From Variovorax paradoxus (lineage in GTDB: Bacteria > Pseudomonadota > Gammaproteobacteria > Burkholderiales > Burkholderiaceae_C), in assembly GCF_902712855.1 (NCBI RefSeq), contig NZ_LR743507.1, positions 1,474,001 to 1,538,000 on the forward strand: 64,000 nucleotides of DNA. The letters run 5' to 3'. The notes beneath the pieces are model-generated. The model had not been told where the DNA came from. It was given only the letters and a program-made list of their open reading frames with translations, and did no database searches. A program made the position numbers and the translations under genes. Below, piece after piece: positions 7,639 to 15,911 of this stretch (the stretch's first letter is position 1; each line of letters starts with the position of its first letter).

Positions 7639-8430
7639 ATGTCGCAGATGCCTTTGCCGAAATACCACCAGATCTATCTGGTGTTGCGTGAGCAGCTGCA
7701 CGAAGGCCGCTTTGCAGAGGGCCTGCCCGGCGAACTCGCGCTGATGGGGCAATTCGGCGTGGCCCGAGTCACGGTGCGCCGCGCCCTGGAGCAGCTGGCT
7801 TCCGAAGGGCTCATCGAGCGCAATCCGGGCCGCCGCACGCGCGCGCTTCCGCCGCCCGTCACCGGCGAAGGCCTCGGCACCCGAAGCATGGAGCGCGCCA
7901 ACCTGCGCGGCCTGCTCGAGAACCTCGTCACCATGGGCCTGCACACCTCGGTCAGGGTGATCGAGGTGGCGACCATCACGGCGTCGACCCAGGTGGCCGA
8001 GGCGCTCGAACTCCAGCTCGGCGACGCGGTGCAGAAGGCCGTGCGTGTGCGTTCCACCAAGGAAGGTCCGCTCTCGCACATCACCACCTACGTGCCCGAC
8101 ACCATCGCGCGCCGGTTCGGCCGTCGCGAGCTGTCGAAGAAGCCCATCCTGGTGCTGCTCGAGGAGTCGGGCGTCAAGGTGGGGCGCGCGCACCAGACCA
8201 TCTCCGCGCGGCTGGCCGACAACGTGCTGGCGCAGCACCTCGACGTGTCCGTCGGCTCGGCCCTGCTGGCGGTGCGCCGCCTGATCTACGACGAAGACGA
8301 GCGGCCCGTGCAGTGGCTGCACGGCTTCTACCGACCCGACCGCTACACCTACGAGATGCAGCTTTCCCGCGTGGGCAGCATCGACGCCAAGGTGTGGGTC
8401 AGCAAAGACGTGTCAGCCCAGTTCAACTGA
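7639..8430 (+). CDS. GntR-family regulator with UTRA ligand domain
   Basis: A 263-residue HutC/FarR-type regulator. The winged helix occupies about residues 6-75 (KYHQIYLVLREQLHEGRF, then GQFGVARVTVRRALEQLASEGLIERNPGRRT) and the UTRA sensor domain about 95-245, including DTIARRFGRRELSKKPILVL and ALLAVRRLIYDEDERPVQWL. UTRA domains bind small organic acids, amines or sugars. ATG at 7639 was chosen; an ATG three codons later (7648) is also possible. It lies 19 bases upstream of the first gene of the transport and catabolic operon and is co-directional, so it is probably the local, substrate-responsive regulator of 8450-22556. Confidence 0.87.
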   Translation: MSQMPLPKYHQIYLVLREQLHEGRFAEGLPGELALMGQFGVARVTVRRALEQLASEGLIERNPGRRTRALPPPVTGEGLGTRSMERANLRGLLENLVTMGLHTSVRVIEVATITASTQVAEALELQLGDAVQKAVRVRSTKEGPLSHITTYVPDTIARRFGRRELSKKPILVLLEESGVKVGRAHQTISARLADNVLAQHLDVSVGSALLAVRRLIYDEDERPVQWLHGFYRPDRYTYEMQLSRVGSIDAKVWVSKDVSAQFN

Positions 8431-8449
8431 AGAGAAAAAGGAAAGCCCC

Positions 8450-9652
8450 ATGCAGAACCGCCGCAGTTTCGTCTCGCAGTCCGCCGCCCTGGCCACCGCC
8501 GTCGCCTTTCCGCTCGTCGCCGGCGCGCAGCCGAAGACCGTCAAGGTCGGCGTGCTGCATCCGGTCACCGGCGCGCTGGCCTATTCGGGCCAGCAGTGCC
8601 GCCTCGGCGCGCTCATGGCGATCGAGGACATCAACGCGGCGGGCGGCATCAAGTCGCTCGGCGGCGCGAAGCTCGAGGCGCTGCTGGGCGATGCACAGTC
8701 GCAGCCGCAGGCCGGCGCCGCCGAGGTCGAGAAGATGAACGAGGCCGGCGTGTCGGCCATCGTGGGCGCGTTCGCCTCGGCCATCTGCCTGGCCACCACG
8801 CAGGCCGCCGCCAAGTACAACCTGCCGCATGTGGTCGACGTGGGCGTGGCCGACCAGATCGTCGAGCGCGGCCTGAAGAACACCTTCCGCTTCGGCCCCG
8901 GCTACAAGAAGTCGACCGAGGTGGCCATGGCCAACCTGCTGGTGCTCAACAAGGCCGCGGGCAGCCCCGCCAAGACGGTGATGATCGTGCACGAGGAATC
9001 GCTCTTCGGCGCCGGCACCGCGCAGCTGCTGTCGCGCGAACTGCCCGGCTACGGCTTCGAGGTGAAAGAAGTGGTGAAGCACGCCAACCCCACGCGCGAC
9101 TTCAACAACATCGTGCTGCGCATGAAGTCGGTCAACCCCGACATCGTCATTCCCGCCAACTACTACAACGAGTACGCGCTGCTGGTGCGCACCATGCAGC
9201 AGCAGAAGGTGGTGCCCAAGGCGATCTTCTCGGTGCTGGGCGGCGCCGCGTCGAGCTACAAGTTCGTGAAGGAATTTCCGGACGCGGCCAACGGCATCAT
9301 CGACTGCAACCACTGGTTCAATCCGAAGGACAAGCGTTCGCAGGAGCTGCGCAAGCGTGTGGAGGCCAAGGGCCAGTTCTTCAGCTACGAGGTCTTCATG
9401 ACCTACACCTCGATGTGGCTGCTGGCCGATGCCATCGAGCGCGCCAGGTCGACCGAGCGCGCCGCCATCGTCGATGCGCTGGAGAAGAGCACCTTCTCGA
9501 ACCACATCATGCCGTACGGCCCGACGAAGTTCGTCAACGGCCAGAACGAGGGCGCGCAGCCGCTCATGACGCAGGTGGTGAAGAACGACATCAAGGTGAT
9601 CATTCCGCGCGACTACCGCGAGGTCGATCCCATCTTCCCGCTCAAGGCCTGA
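8450..9652 (+). CDS. Liv-type ABC transporter substrate-binding protein, Tat-like leader
   Basis: A 400-residue periplasmic receptor of the Leu/Ile/Val-type peripla_BP_6 family. The leader MQNRRSFVSQSAALATAV has adjacent arginines followed by a hydrophobic stretch and AGA cleavage site, resembling a Tat signal. Mature features include VGVLHPVTGALAYSGQQCR, IEDINAAGGI and IVGAFASAICLATTQAAAKY, the usual ligand-cleft segments. It starts the transport module and is followed by matching permease and ATPase genes. This fold also binds amides, urea, aromatic acids and other compounds, so branched-chain amino acids should not be assumed. Its setting beside hydantoinase-type enzymes suggests a nitrogenous or dicarboxylic substrate. 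Confidence 0.87.
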   Translation: MQNRRSFVSQSAALATAVAFPLVAGAQPKTVKVGVLHPVTGALAYSGQQCRLGALMAIEDINAAGGIKSLGGAKLEALLGDAQSQPQAGAAEVEKMNEAGVSAIVGAFASAICLATTQAAAKYNLPHVVDVGVADQIVERGLKNTFRFGPGYKKSTEVAMANLLVLNKAAGSPAKTVMIVHEESLFGAGTAQLLSRELPGYGFEVKEVVKHANPTRDFNNIVLRMKSVNPDIVIPANYYNEYALLVRTMQQQKVVPKAIFSVLGGAASSYKFVKEFPDAANGIIDCNHWFNPKDKRSQELRKRVEAKGQFFSYEVFMTYTSMWLLADAIERARSTERAAIVDALEKSTFSNHIMPYGPTKFVNGQNEGAQPLMTQVVKNDIKVIIPRDYREVDPIFPLKA

Positions 9653-9779
9653 GCCGGACAGCGGGAAGCCACATCCCATGAAGCGATTCGACGGATTCCG
9701 GATACACGCGGAGTCCGGTGGAGTCGCACGCCCCTAGAACAGCGCACAGAGAGACAAGCAGCCAAGCACCTGCCAGCCC

Positions 9780-10652
9780 ATGCCAGACATCAACATCCTC
9801 TTCCCGTCGATCCTCAACGGACTGACGACAGGCGCCGTGTATGCGCTGATCGCGGTCGGCCTCACGCTGATCTACGGCGTGCTGCACATCATCAACTTCG
9901 CGCACGGCGCGAGCCTGATGCTGGCGCTGTACGCCGTGTACTTCCTCAAGGAGCGCCTGGGCATCGACCCCTACCTGGCGCTGCCCATCGCGATCGCCGG
10001 GATGTTCGTGCTCGGCTATGCGCTGCAGCGCGTCGTCATCAACCGCGCCGGCCACGGCAAGGACGAGAACATCCTGCTCGCCACGCTGGGCATCGCCATC
10101 GTCATGGAGAACCTCGCGCTGCTGTTCTTCAAGTCGGACACGCGCAGCATCGACACCGCGTATTCGCTGAGCACCGTGGCCATCGGCCCCGCCATGATCG
10201 CGGTGCCCAAGCTCGTCGCCTTCGCGGGCGCGCTGGTGGTCTCGGGTGTGCTGTTCTGGATCATGGGGCGCACCGACCTGGGCCGCGCCATCCGCGCGGT
10301 GGCCAAGGAGAAGGAGGGCGCCAAGCTCATGGGCATCGACGTCGACCACGTGTACGCGATGAGCTTCGGCATCGGCCTCGCATGCCTCGGTGCGGCGGCG
10401 TGCTTCCTGCTGCCGGCCTACTACGTCAACCCGCAGGTGGGCGGCGGCTTCGTGCTGGTCGCCTTCACCATCGTCGTGCTCGGCGGCATGGGCAGCTTCG
10501 TGGGTGCGCTCATCGGCGGCTTCCTGATCGGGGTGGTCGAGTCGCTCGGCGGCCTGTACCTGGGCGAGTCGCTCGGCCAGCTGGGCATCTTCGCGATCTT
10601 CATCGGTGTCGTGCTGTTCCGGCCGCAGGGCATGTTCGGAGCCAGAGCATGA
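9780..10652 (+). CDS. LivH-type ABC transporter permease
   Basis: A 290-residue inner-membrane permease of the LivH family. The first helices read ILNGLTTGAVYALIAVGLTL and YGVLHIINFAHGASLML, which is diagnostic, and the coupling region is GRAIRAVAKEKEGAKLMGID. The C-terminus is typical (GVVLFRPQGMFG). It partners the LivM permease, whose start overlaps this stop. The 127-base gap before it (9653-9779) holds no gene, only a weak CCGGA/TCCGG hairpin that may help the receptor be made in excess over the membrane parts. Confidence 0.9.
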   Translation: MPDINILFPSILNGLTTGAVYALIAVGLTLIYGVLHIINFAHGASLMLALYAVYFLKERLGIDPYLALPIAIAGMFVLGYALQRVVINRAGHGKDENILLATLGIAIVMENLALLFFKSDTRSIDTAYSLSTVAIGPAMIAVPKLVAFAGALVVSGVLFWIMGRTDLGRAIRAVAKEKEGAKLMGIDVDHVYAMSFGIGLACLGAAACFLLPAYYVNPQVGGGFVLVAFTIVVLGGMGSFVGALIGGFLIGVVESLGGLYLGESLGQLGIFAIFIGVVLFRPQGMFGARA

Positions 10653-11629
10653 AGGCCGGGCGCAATCAACTTCTCTGCATCGCGCTCTTCGCCGTGGTCA
10701 TCGGCTGCGTGCCGCTGTTCACCCGGTCGGGCGTGATGCTCAACTTCGTGATGATGGCGCTCTACGCCACGCTCATCGCGCAGGCCTGGAACATCCTCGG
10801 CGGCTTCGGCGGGCAGTTTTCGTTCGGGCATGCGCTGTTCTTCGGCACGGGTGCCTACATCCAGGCGATCGCGCAGCTGCAGGGCGGCATCAATGCCTGG
10901 GTGGCATTGCCGATGGCCATTGCCGGCGCGGCGCTGGTGGGCCTGTTCGTCGGCGCGCTCACCTTCCGCTACGGCCTCAAGGGTTCGTACTTCGCGCTGG
11001 TCACGCTGGCCTTTGCCGAAGTGTTCCGCATCGTCGCGACCTCGGTGCCGTTCACCGGCGGCGGCGTCGGCCTGATGGTGCCGCTGCGCGAGTCGGTGGG
11101 CAACATGCAGTTCGCCTCGCGCGCCGGCTACCTGTGGGTGGTGCTGGCGATGGTGGTGGTGGCGCTGCTCGTCACCTGGTGGCTGCGCAACGGCCGCTTC
11201 GGCGCCTACCTGCAGGCCGTGCGCGACAACGAGGATGCCGCGCGCGCCGTGGGCGTGAACCCGTTCCGCGTCAAGCTCGCGGCCATCGGCCTGTCGGCGG
11301 CCTTCATGGGCGCAGCCGGCGCGTTCTACGTGCAGGTGTTCCAGTACATCGACGCGGGCATCGCCTACGGCTCGGTCACCTCGGTGGAGGCGCTGGTCGC
11401 GGCCATCGTGGGCGGCATGGGCACGCTGTGGGGCCCGGTGCTCGGCGCGGCCGTGCTGCACCTGCTGTCGGACGTCACGCGCAACCTGTTCGGCGAGCTG
11501 CCGGGCATCAACATGGTCATCTACGGCACGGTACTCGTGCTCATCGTGATCTTCCTGCCGCGCGGCGTCGCGGGGCTCGGGCTGTCGGTGCGGCAGCTGT
11601 GGAACGCGAAGGGGGGCAAGCATGACTGA
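10649..11629 (+). CDS. LivM-type ABC transporter permease
   Basis: A 326-residue LivM-family permease. Diagnostic segments are AQAWNILGGFGGQFSFGHALFFG, the coupling helix GAYLQAVRDNEDAARAVGVN and SVEALVAAIVGGMGTLWGP near the C-terminus. ATG at 10649 overlaps the LivH stop (ATGA), and the reading frame makes a good membrane start (MKAGRNQLLCIALFAVVIG). It forms the second half of the membrane channel with LivH. The next gene overlaps its end by 8 bases. Confidence 0.9.
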   Translation: MKAGRNQLLCIALFAVVIGCVPLFTRSGVMLNFVMMALYATLIAQAWNILGGFGGQFSFGHALFFGTGAYIQAIAQLQGGINAWVALPMAIAGAALVGLFVGALTFRYGLKGSYFALVTLAFAEVFRIVATSVPFTGGGVGLMVPLRESVGNMQFASRAGYLWVVLAMVVVALLVTWWLRNGRFGAYLQAVRDNEDAARAVGVNPFRVKLAAIGLSAAFMGAAGAFYVQVFQYIDAGIAYGSVTSVEALVAAIVGGMGTLWGPVLGAAVLHLLSDVTRNLFGELPGINMVIYGTVLVLIVIFLPRGVAGLGLSVRQLWNAKGGKHD

Positions 11630-12383
11630 GCCGTTGCTGAAACTCGAGGGCGTCTCGCGCTCCTTCGGCGGCTTGAAGGCCGTGCAGAACGTCAGCCTGG
11701 CGGTGCGCGAGGGCAGCCTCACGGCGCTGATCGGCCCGAACGGGGCGGGCAAGACCACGCTGTTCGCGCTGATGTCGGGCTTCCTGAAGCCCGACGCCGG
11801 CAGCGTGCGCTTCGCCGGCCAGGACATCACCGGCCACGAGCCGCACCGCAACGCGGTGCTCGGCATGACGCGCACCTTCCAGATCGTGAAGCCCTTCGCC
11901 GCGCAGACCGTGCGCGAGAACATCGCCGTCGGCGCACACCTGCATGTGCGCAACCGTGCCGAGGCGCTGGCCAGTGCCGAGGCCGTGGCGCTGCGCGTGG
12001 GCCTCGCACCCCAGCTCGACAAGCCGGCGTCCGACCTCACCGTGGCCGGCCGCAAGCGGCTCGAACTCGCCCGCGCGCTCGCCACGCGGCCCCGCCTGCT
12101 GCTGCTCGACGAAGTGCTCGCAGGCCTCAACCCGCAGGAGATCGCCGAGATGATGCCGGTGGTGCGCGGCATCGCCGACAGCGGCGTGACCGTGCTGATG
12201 ATCGAACACGTGATGCAGGCGGTGATGAACCTCGCCGAGCATGTCTGGGTGCTGGCGCAGGGCCAGCTGATCGCCGAGGGCAACCCGGCGCAGGTCACCT
12301 CCGACGACCGCGTCGTCGAGGCCTACCTGGGCCATGGCACGGCGGCGCGCCTGCGCAAGGCTGCAGCGGGGGTGTCCGCATGA
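11622..12383 (+). CDS. LivG-type ABC transporter ATPase
   Basis: A 253-residue ABC ATPase. Walker A is GPNGAGKTT, the NMTRTFQ-type segment GMTRTFQIVKPF is typical of LivG, the signature region is DLTVAGRKRLELARAL (a relaxed LSGGQ, common in this family) and Walker B is LLLLDEVLAGLNPQE. It ends with a BCA_ABC-type tail (SDDRVVEAYLGHG). It overlaps both LivM and LivF, consistent with coupled translation of a complete importer. Confidence 0.9.
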   Translation: MTEPLLKLEGVSRSFGGLKAVQNVSLAVREGSLTALIGPNGAGKTTLFALMSGFLKPDAGSVRFAGQDITGHEPHRNAVLGMTRTFQIVKPFAAQTVRENIAVGAHLHVRNRAEALASAEAVALRVGLAPQLDKPASDLTVAGRKRLELARALATRPRLLLLDEVLAGLNPQEIAEMMPVVRGIADSGVTVLMIEHVMQAVMNLAEHVWVLAQGQLIAEGNPAQVTSDDRVVEAYLGHGTAARLRKAAAGVSA

Positions 12384-13090
12384 CCGCGTTGCTCGACATC
12401 CAGGGCCTGCGCGGCGGCTATGGCCGCGTGGAAGTGCTGCGCGGCGTGGACCTGCAGGTGAACGCCGGCGAGATGGTCGCGCTGCTGGGCAGCAACGGCG
12501 CGGGCAAGTCGACGCTCAACAAGATCGTCTGCGGCCTCACGCCCACCTGGAGCGGCAGCGTGCGCTTCGACGGCAAGGACCTCACTGGCGCGCACTACCG
12601 CGACGTGGTCAAGGCCGGGCTGATCCAGGTGCCCGAAGGCCGCAAGGTGTTCCCCAACCTCAGCGTGCTCGAGAACCTCGAGCTCGGCTCCTTCACCCGC
12701 GCGCGTGAACGCCGCGCGGCCAACATCGAGAAGATGTTCCACATCTTCCCGCGGCTGCGCGAGCGCGCGGCGCAGCACGCCGGCACGATGAGCGGCGGCG
12801 AGCAGCAGATGCTGGCCATCGCGCGCGGCCTCATGGCCGAGCCGGTGCTGCTGATCCTCGACGAGCCCTCGCTCGGCCTGTCGCCGCTGCTGGTGGAAGA
12901 GATGTTCACGCTCATCCGTGAGCTGCGCGACGGCGGCCTGGCGGTGATGCTGGTCGAGCAGAACGTGGGCCAGTCGCTGGAGATCGCCGACCGCGCCTAC
13001 GTGCTGGAGAACGGCAGCGTGCGCTTCTCGGGCAAGCCCGACGCGCTGCTGGGCAGCGACGAACTGCGGCGCGCCTACCTCGGGCTCTGA
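12380..13090 (+). CDS. LivF-type ABC transporter ATPase
   Basis: A 236-residue second ATPase of the importer. Walker A is GSNGAGKST, followed by the LivF hallmark VPEGRKVFPNLSVLENLELG. The signature is TMSGGEQQMLAIARGL, Walker B is LLILDEPSLGLSP, and the tail is ELRRAYLGL. Start and stop overlap LivG by four bases. With the receptor, LivH, LivM and LivG it completes a five-component ABC uptake system. The promoter is presumably shared with the upstream genes. Confidence 0.9.
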   Translation: MTALLDIQGLRGGYGRVEVLRGVDLQVNAGEMVALLGSNGAGKSTLNKIVCGLTPTWSGSVRFDGKDLTGAHYRDVVKAGLIQVPEGRKVFPNLSVLENLELGSFTRARERRAANIEKMFHIFPRLRERAAQHAGTMSGGEQQMLAIARGLMAEPVLLILDEPSLGLSPLLVEEMFTLIRELRDGGLAVMLVEQNVGQSLEIADRAYVLENGSVRFSGKPDALLGSDELRRAYLGL

Positions 13091-13138
13091 ACGCCACGCA
13101 GAACGAACAAGCGAACAACGAGACACAAAGGAAACCCC

Positions 13139-14098
13139 ATGATCCATCGCCGCGACATCCTCATCGCACCCGCCGCACTGGCCTTCGCCGCGGGCGTGCG
13201 TGCACAGATCGGCAACGCCCCCGTGCGCATCCTCGTCGGCGCGCCCGCCGGCGGCTCCACCGACACGCTGGCGCGCTCGCTCGCCGTCAGCATGGGCCCC
13301 GCGCTGGGCCGCACCGTCATCGTCGAGAACAAGCCCGGCGCGGGCGGCAACATCGCCGCCGATGCCGTGGCCAAGGCCGCGCCCGACGGCAACACGCTGC
13401 TGATGAGCTTCACCAGCCATGCCATCAACGCCACGCTGTACCCCACGCTGCCTTTCGATCCGGTGAAGGACTTCACCGCGCTCACCTGCGTGGCGACCTC
13501 GCCGTCGATCCTGGTGGCCAGCCCCTCGCTGCCGGTGAAGGACGTGCGCGAGCTGATCGCGCTCGCCAAAGCGAAGCCGGGCCAGCTCAACTTCGCGATC
13601 GGCGCGGTGGGCTCGTCGCTGCACATGGCGGGCGAGGCCTTCAAGATGCAGTCGGGCGTGGACATCGTGAACATCCCCTACAAGGGCACCGCACCGGCCG
13701 TGCAGGACCTGCTCGCGGGCCAGGTGCAGCTGATGTTCGCCGCGGTGGGCAACGTCAAGGCGCACATCCAGGCCGGCAAGCTCAAGGCGCTGGGCGTCAC
13801 TACGGCCAAGCGGCTGCCGGCGTTCCCCGACGTGCCGGCCATCGCGGAAGCCTTGCCCGGCTACGAGTCGAGCGCCTGGTTCGGCCTGTTCGGCCCGGCG
13901 CGCATGCCGGCCGACGTGTCGCGCAAGCTCAGCGACGCGGCGCGCCATGCACTGCAGCAGCCCGACATGCTCAAGCGGCTGGACACCGAAGGCGCCATCC
14001 CGGTGGGCAACTCGCCCGAACAGTTCACCGCCTTCGTGCAGAGCGAGATCCCGCGCTGGGCCAAGGTCGTGAAGTTCTCCGGAGCCAAGCCGGAATGA
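13139..14098 (+). CDS. Bug/TctC-family periplasmic binding protein
   Basis: A 319-residue solo binding protein of the Bug (TctC) family, abundant in Burkholderiales. An N-terminal leader with a twin Arg-like start (MIHRRDILIAPAALAFAAGVRA) suggests export. Family motifs are VRILVGAPAGGSTDTLAR, VENKPGAGGNIAADAVAKAAPDG, the mid-region NIPYKGTAPAVQDLLAGQVQLMF, and GVTTAKRLPAFPDVPAIAE. These proteins bind carboxylic acids and usually work with TctAB, which is absent here. It follows a complete Liv transporter and its stop overlaps the aconitase-type large subunit gene, so it belongs to the catabolic operon. It may act as an extra extracytoplasmic receptor or sensor. Confidence 0.86.
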   Translation: MIHRRDILIAPAALAFAAGVRAQIGNAPVRILVGAPAGGSTDTLARSLAVSMGPALGRTVIVENKPGAGGNIAADAVAKAAPDGNTLLMSFTSHAINATLYPTLPFDPVKDFTALTCVATSPSILVASPSLPVKDVRELIALAKAKPGQLNFAIGAVGSSLHMAGEAFKMQSGVDIVNIPYKGTAPAVQDLLAGQVQLMFAAVGNVKAHIQAGKLKALGVTTAKRLPAFPDVPAIAEALPGYESSAWFGLFGPARMPADVSRKLSDAARHALQQPDMLKRLDTEGAIPVGNSPEQFTAFVQSEIPRWAKVVKFSGAKPE

Positions 14099-15393
14099 CG
14101 CCCTACACACCCCTGCGCGCGCCCGACGCGGCACCACCGCAGACGCTGGCGCAGAAGCTCATCGCGCGCGCCAGCGGACGCGCGCACGTGGCGGTCGGCG
14201 AGATCGTGACCTGCAGCGTCGACCTCGCCATGTTCCACGACTCCTCGGGCCCGCGCCGCCTCAAGCCGATGCTCGAGGAGCTGGGCGCGCAGATCTGGGA
14301 CCGTTCGCGCATCGTGCTGGTGATGGACCACTACGTGCCCGAGCGCGACGACGACTCGCGCCGCATCGTGCGCATCGCGCGCGACTGGGCGCGCGACCAG
14401 CAGCTGCCGCACGTGTACGACAGCCAGGGCATCTGCCACGTGGTGGTGCCGCAGCACGGCCATATCCGCCCCGGCATGCTATGCGTGGGCGGCGACTCGC
14501 ATTCGCCCACGGGCGGTGCCTTCGGCGCCTACATGTTCGGCGTGGGCAGCACCGAGATGCTCGGCGTGGTCGTCACCGGCGAGATCTGGCTGCGCGTGCC
14601 CGAGACGCTCCAGATGTGGTGGGACGGCACGTTGCCCGCGGGCGTGACCGCGAAGGACATGATGCTGCACATGATCGGCCGTTTCGGCATGAACGGCGGG
14701 CGCTACCAGGCGGTGGAATTCGCCGGGCCCGCGGTGAAGGCGCTGTCGATGCAGGAGCGCATGACGCTGTCGAACATGAGCGCCGAGCTCGGCGCGCAGG
14801 CCGGGCTGATCGCGCCCGACGCCACCACCGCCGCCTACCTCGCCGAAGCCGGCGCACCGCCGGCGGACACCGCGGCGTGGTTCACCGACGACTGCGCCGA
14901 GCTCACGCGCCACCGCTTCGACGCGGCCACGCTCGAGCCGCACGTGGCCGCGCCGCACAGCCCCGCCAACTCGCTCGGCGTGAGCCAGTACGCCGGCACG
15001 CCGGTAAACGTGGCCTACATCGGCGCGTGCACCGGCGCCAAGCTCGACGACCTGCGCGCTGCGGCGCAGGTGCTGCGCGGGCACAAGGTGGCGGCGGGCA
15101 TCCGGCTGATCGTCGCGCCCGCCAGCATCCAGGACCAGGAGCAGGCGCGCGTCGAGGGCGTGCTGCAGGTACTGATGGATGCGGGCGCGGAGCTGTTTCC
15201 GACCGCGTGCGGCGCCTGCTCCGGCTATGGCGACCCGATGGGCGACGACATCACCGTCATCTCGACCACCGCGCGCAACTTCAAGGGCCGCATGGGCTCG
15301 CCCACCGCGCAGGTGTACCTGGGCTCGCCCTACACCGTGGCGGCCTCCGCATTGCGCGGGCGCGTGACCGACCCGCGCGAGGTGCTGGCATGA
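14095..15393 (+). CDS. Aconitase-superfamily dehydratase large subunit (LeuC/homoaconitase-like)
   Basis: A 432-residue large subunit of the 3-isopropylmalate dehydratase/homoaconitase class. The three [4Fe-4S] ligand cysteines are visible: Cys312 (GACTGAKLDDL) and Cys372/Cys375 (ACGACSGYGD). The GDSHSPTGGAFG signature is at about residues 133-144 and HDSSGPR near 48. The enzyme would isomerise or hydrate a 2- or 3-hydroxy acid through an unsaturated intermediate. The small subunit follows with overlapping start and stop codons. It lies in a catabolic operon with a PEP-mutase/isocitrate-lyase-type lyase, not with leucine genes, so relatives such as 2,3-dimethylmalate dehydratase or a citramalate-type isomerase are better guesses than LeuC. 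The substrate is unproven. Confidence 0.85.
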   Translation: MTPYTPLRAPDAAPPQTLAQKLIARASGRAHVAVGEIVTCSVDLAMFHDSSGPRRLKPMLEELGAQIWDRSRIVLVMDHYVPERDDDSRRIVRIARDWARDQQLPHVYDSQGICHVVVPQHGHIRPGMLCVGGDSHSPTGGAFGAYMFGVGSTEMLGVVVTGEIWLRVPETLQMWWDGTLPAGVTAKDMMLHMIGRFGMNGGRYQAVEFAGPAVKALSMQERMTLSNMSAELGAQAGLIAPDATTAAYLAEAGAPPADTAAWFTDDCAELTRHRFDAATLEPHVAAPHSPANSLGVSQYAGTPVNVAYIGACTGAKLDDLRAAAQVLRGHKVAAGIRLIVAPASIQDQEQARVEGVLQVLMDAGAELFPTACGACSGYGDPMGDDITVISTTARNFKGRMGSPTAQVYLGSPYTVAASALRGRVTDPREVLA

Positions 15394-15911
15394 GCGTGAC
15401 ACGAGCGACCCACCGCGTGTGGCGCCTGGGCGCCGACATCGACACCGACCTGCTGGCGCCGGGCCATGCCATGAAGCACGGCATCGACATCATCGCGAAG
15501 CACTGCCTGGAAGCCATCCGCCCCGACTTCGCCGCCGGCGTGGAACGCGGCGACGTGCTCGTGGCCGGCCCCAACTTCGGCATCGGCTCCTCTCGCGAGC
15601 AGGCCGCGGCCGTGCTGGTGCACCTGGGCGTGGCGGCGGTGATCGCGCCGTCGTACAGCGGGCTGTATTTCCGCAACGCCTTCAACGTGGGCCTGCTGCT
15701 GCTGACCTGCGCCGAGGCCGAGACGCTGAGCGAGGGCGACCAGGTCGCGCTCGACACCACGGCGCCCGAGATCGTCATGCCCGGACGCAAGCGCCTGGCC
15801 TGCGAGCCGGTGCCCGGATTCCTCATGGACATGGTCCGCGCCGGCGGACTGTTGAACCAGCTGCGCCTGCGCACTGGCCGCCCCGCCTTCAAGAAAGCCT
15901 CCGATGCCTGA
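15390..15911 (+). CDS. Aconitase-superfamily dehydratase small subunit (LeuD-like)
   Basis: A 173-residue swivel-domain subunit. Recognisable segments are GADIDTDLLAPGHAMKHG (substrate loop), VAGPNFGIGSSREQAA (the conserved GxGSSRE motif) and VIAPSYSGLYFRNAFNVGL. It pairs with the large subunit encoded just upstream (4-base overlap). It overlaps the HyuB gene downstream by 8 bases. In LeuD the loop after DTD sets specificity. Here it reads LLAPGHAMKHG and does not look like standard LeuD, which supports a different substrate. Confidence 0.86.
   Translation: MSVTRATHRVWRLGADIDTDLLAPGHAMKHGIDIIAKHCLEAIRPDFAAGVERGDVLVAGPNFGIGSSREQAAAVLVHLGVAAVIAPSYSGLYFRNAFNVGLLLLTCAEAETLSEGDQVALDTTAPEIVMPGRKRLACEPVPGFLMDMVRAGGLLNQLRLRTGRPAFKKASDA

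Noticed and set aside
14095..15911. LeuCD for leucine biosynthesis
   Set aside because: No leuA or leuB nearby, different substrate loop in the small subunit, and the genes are embedded in a degradative operon.
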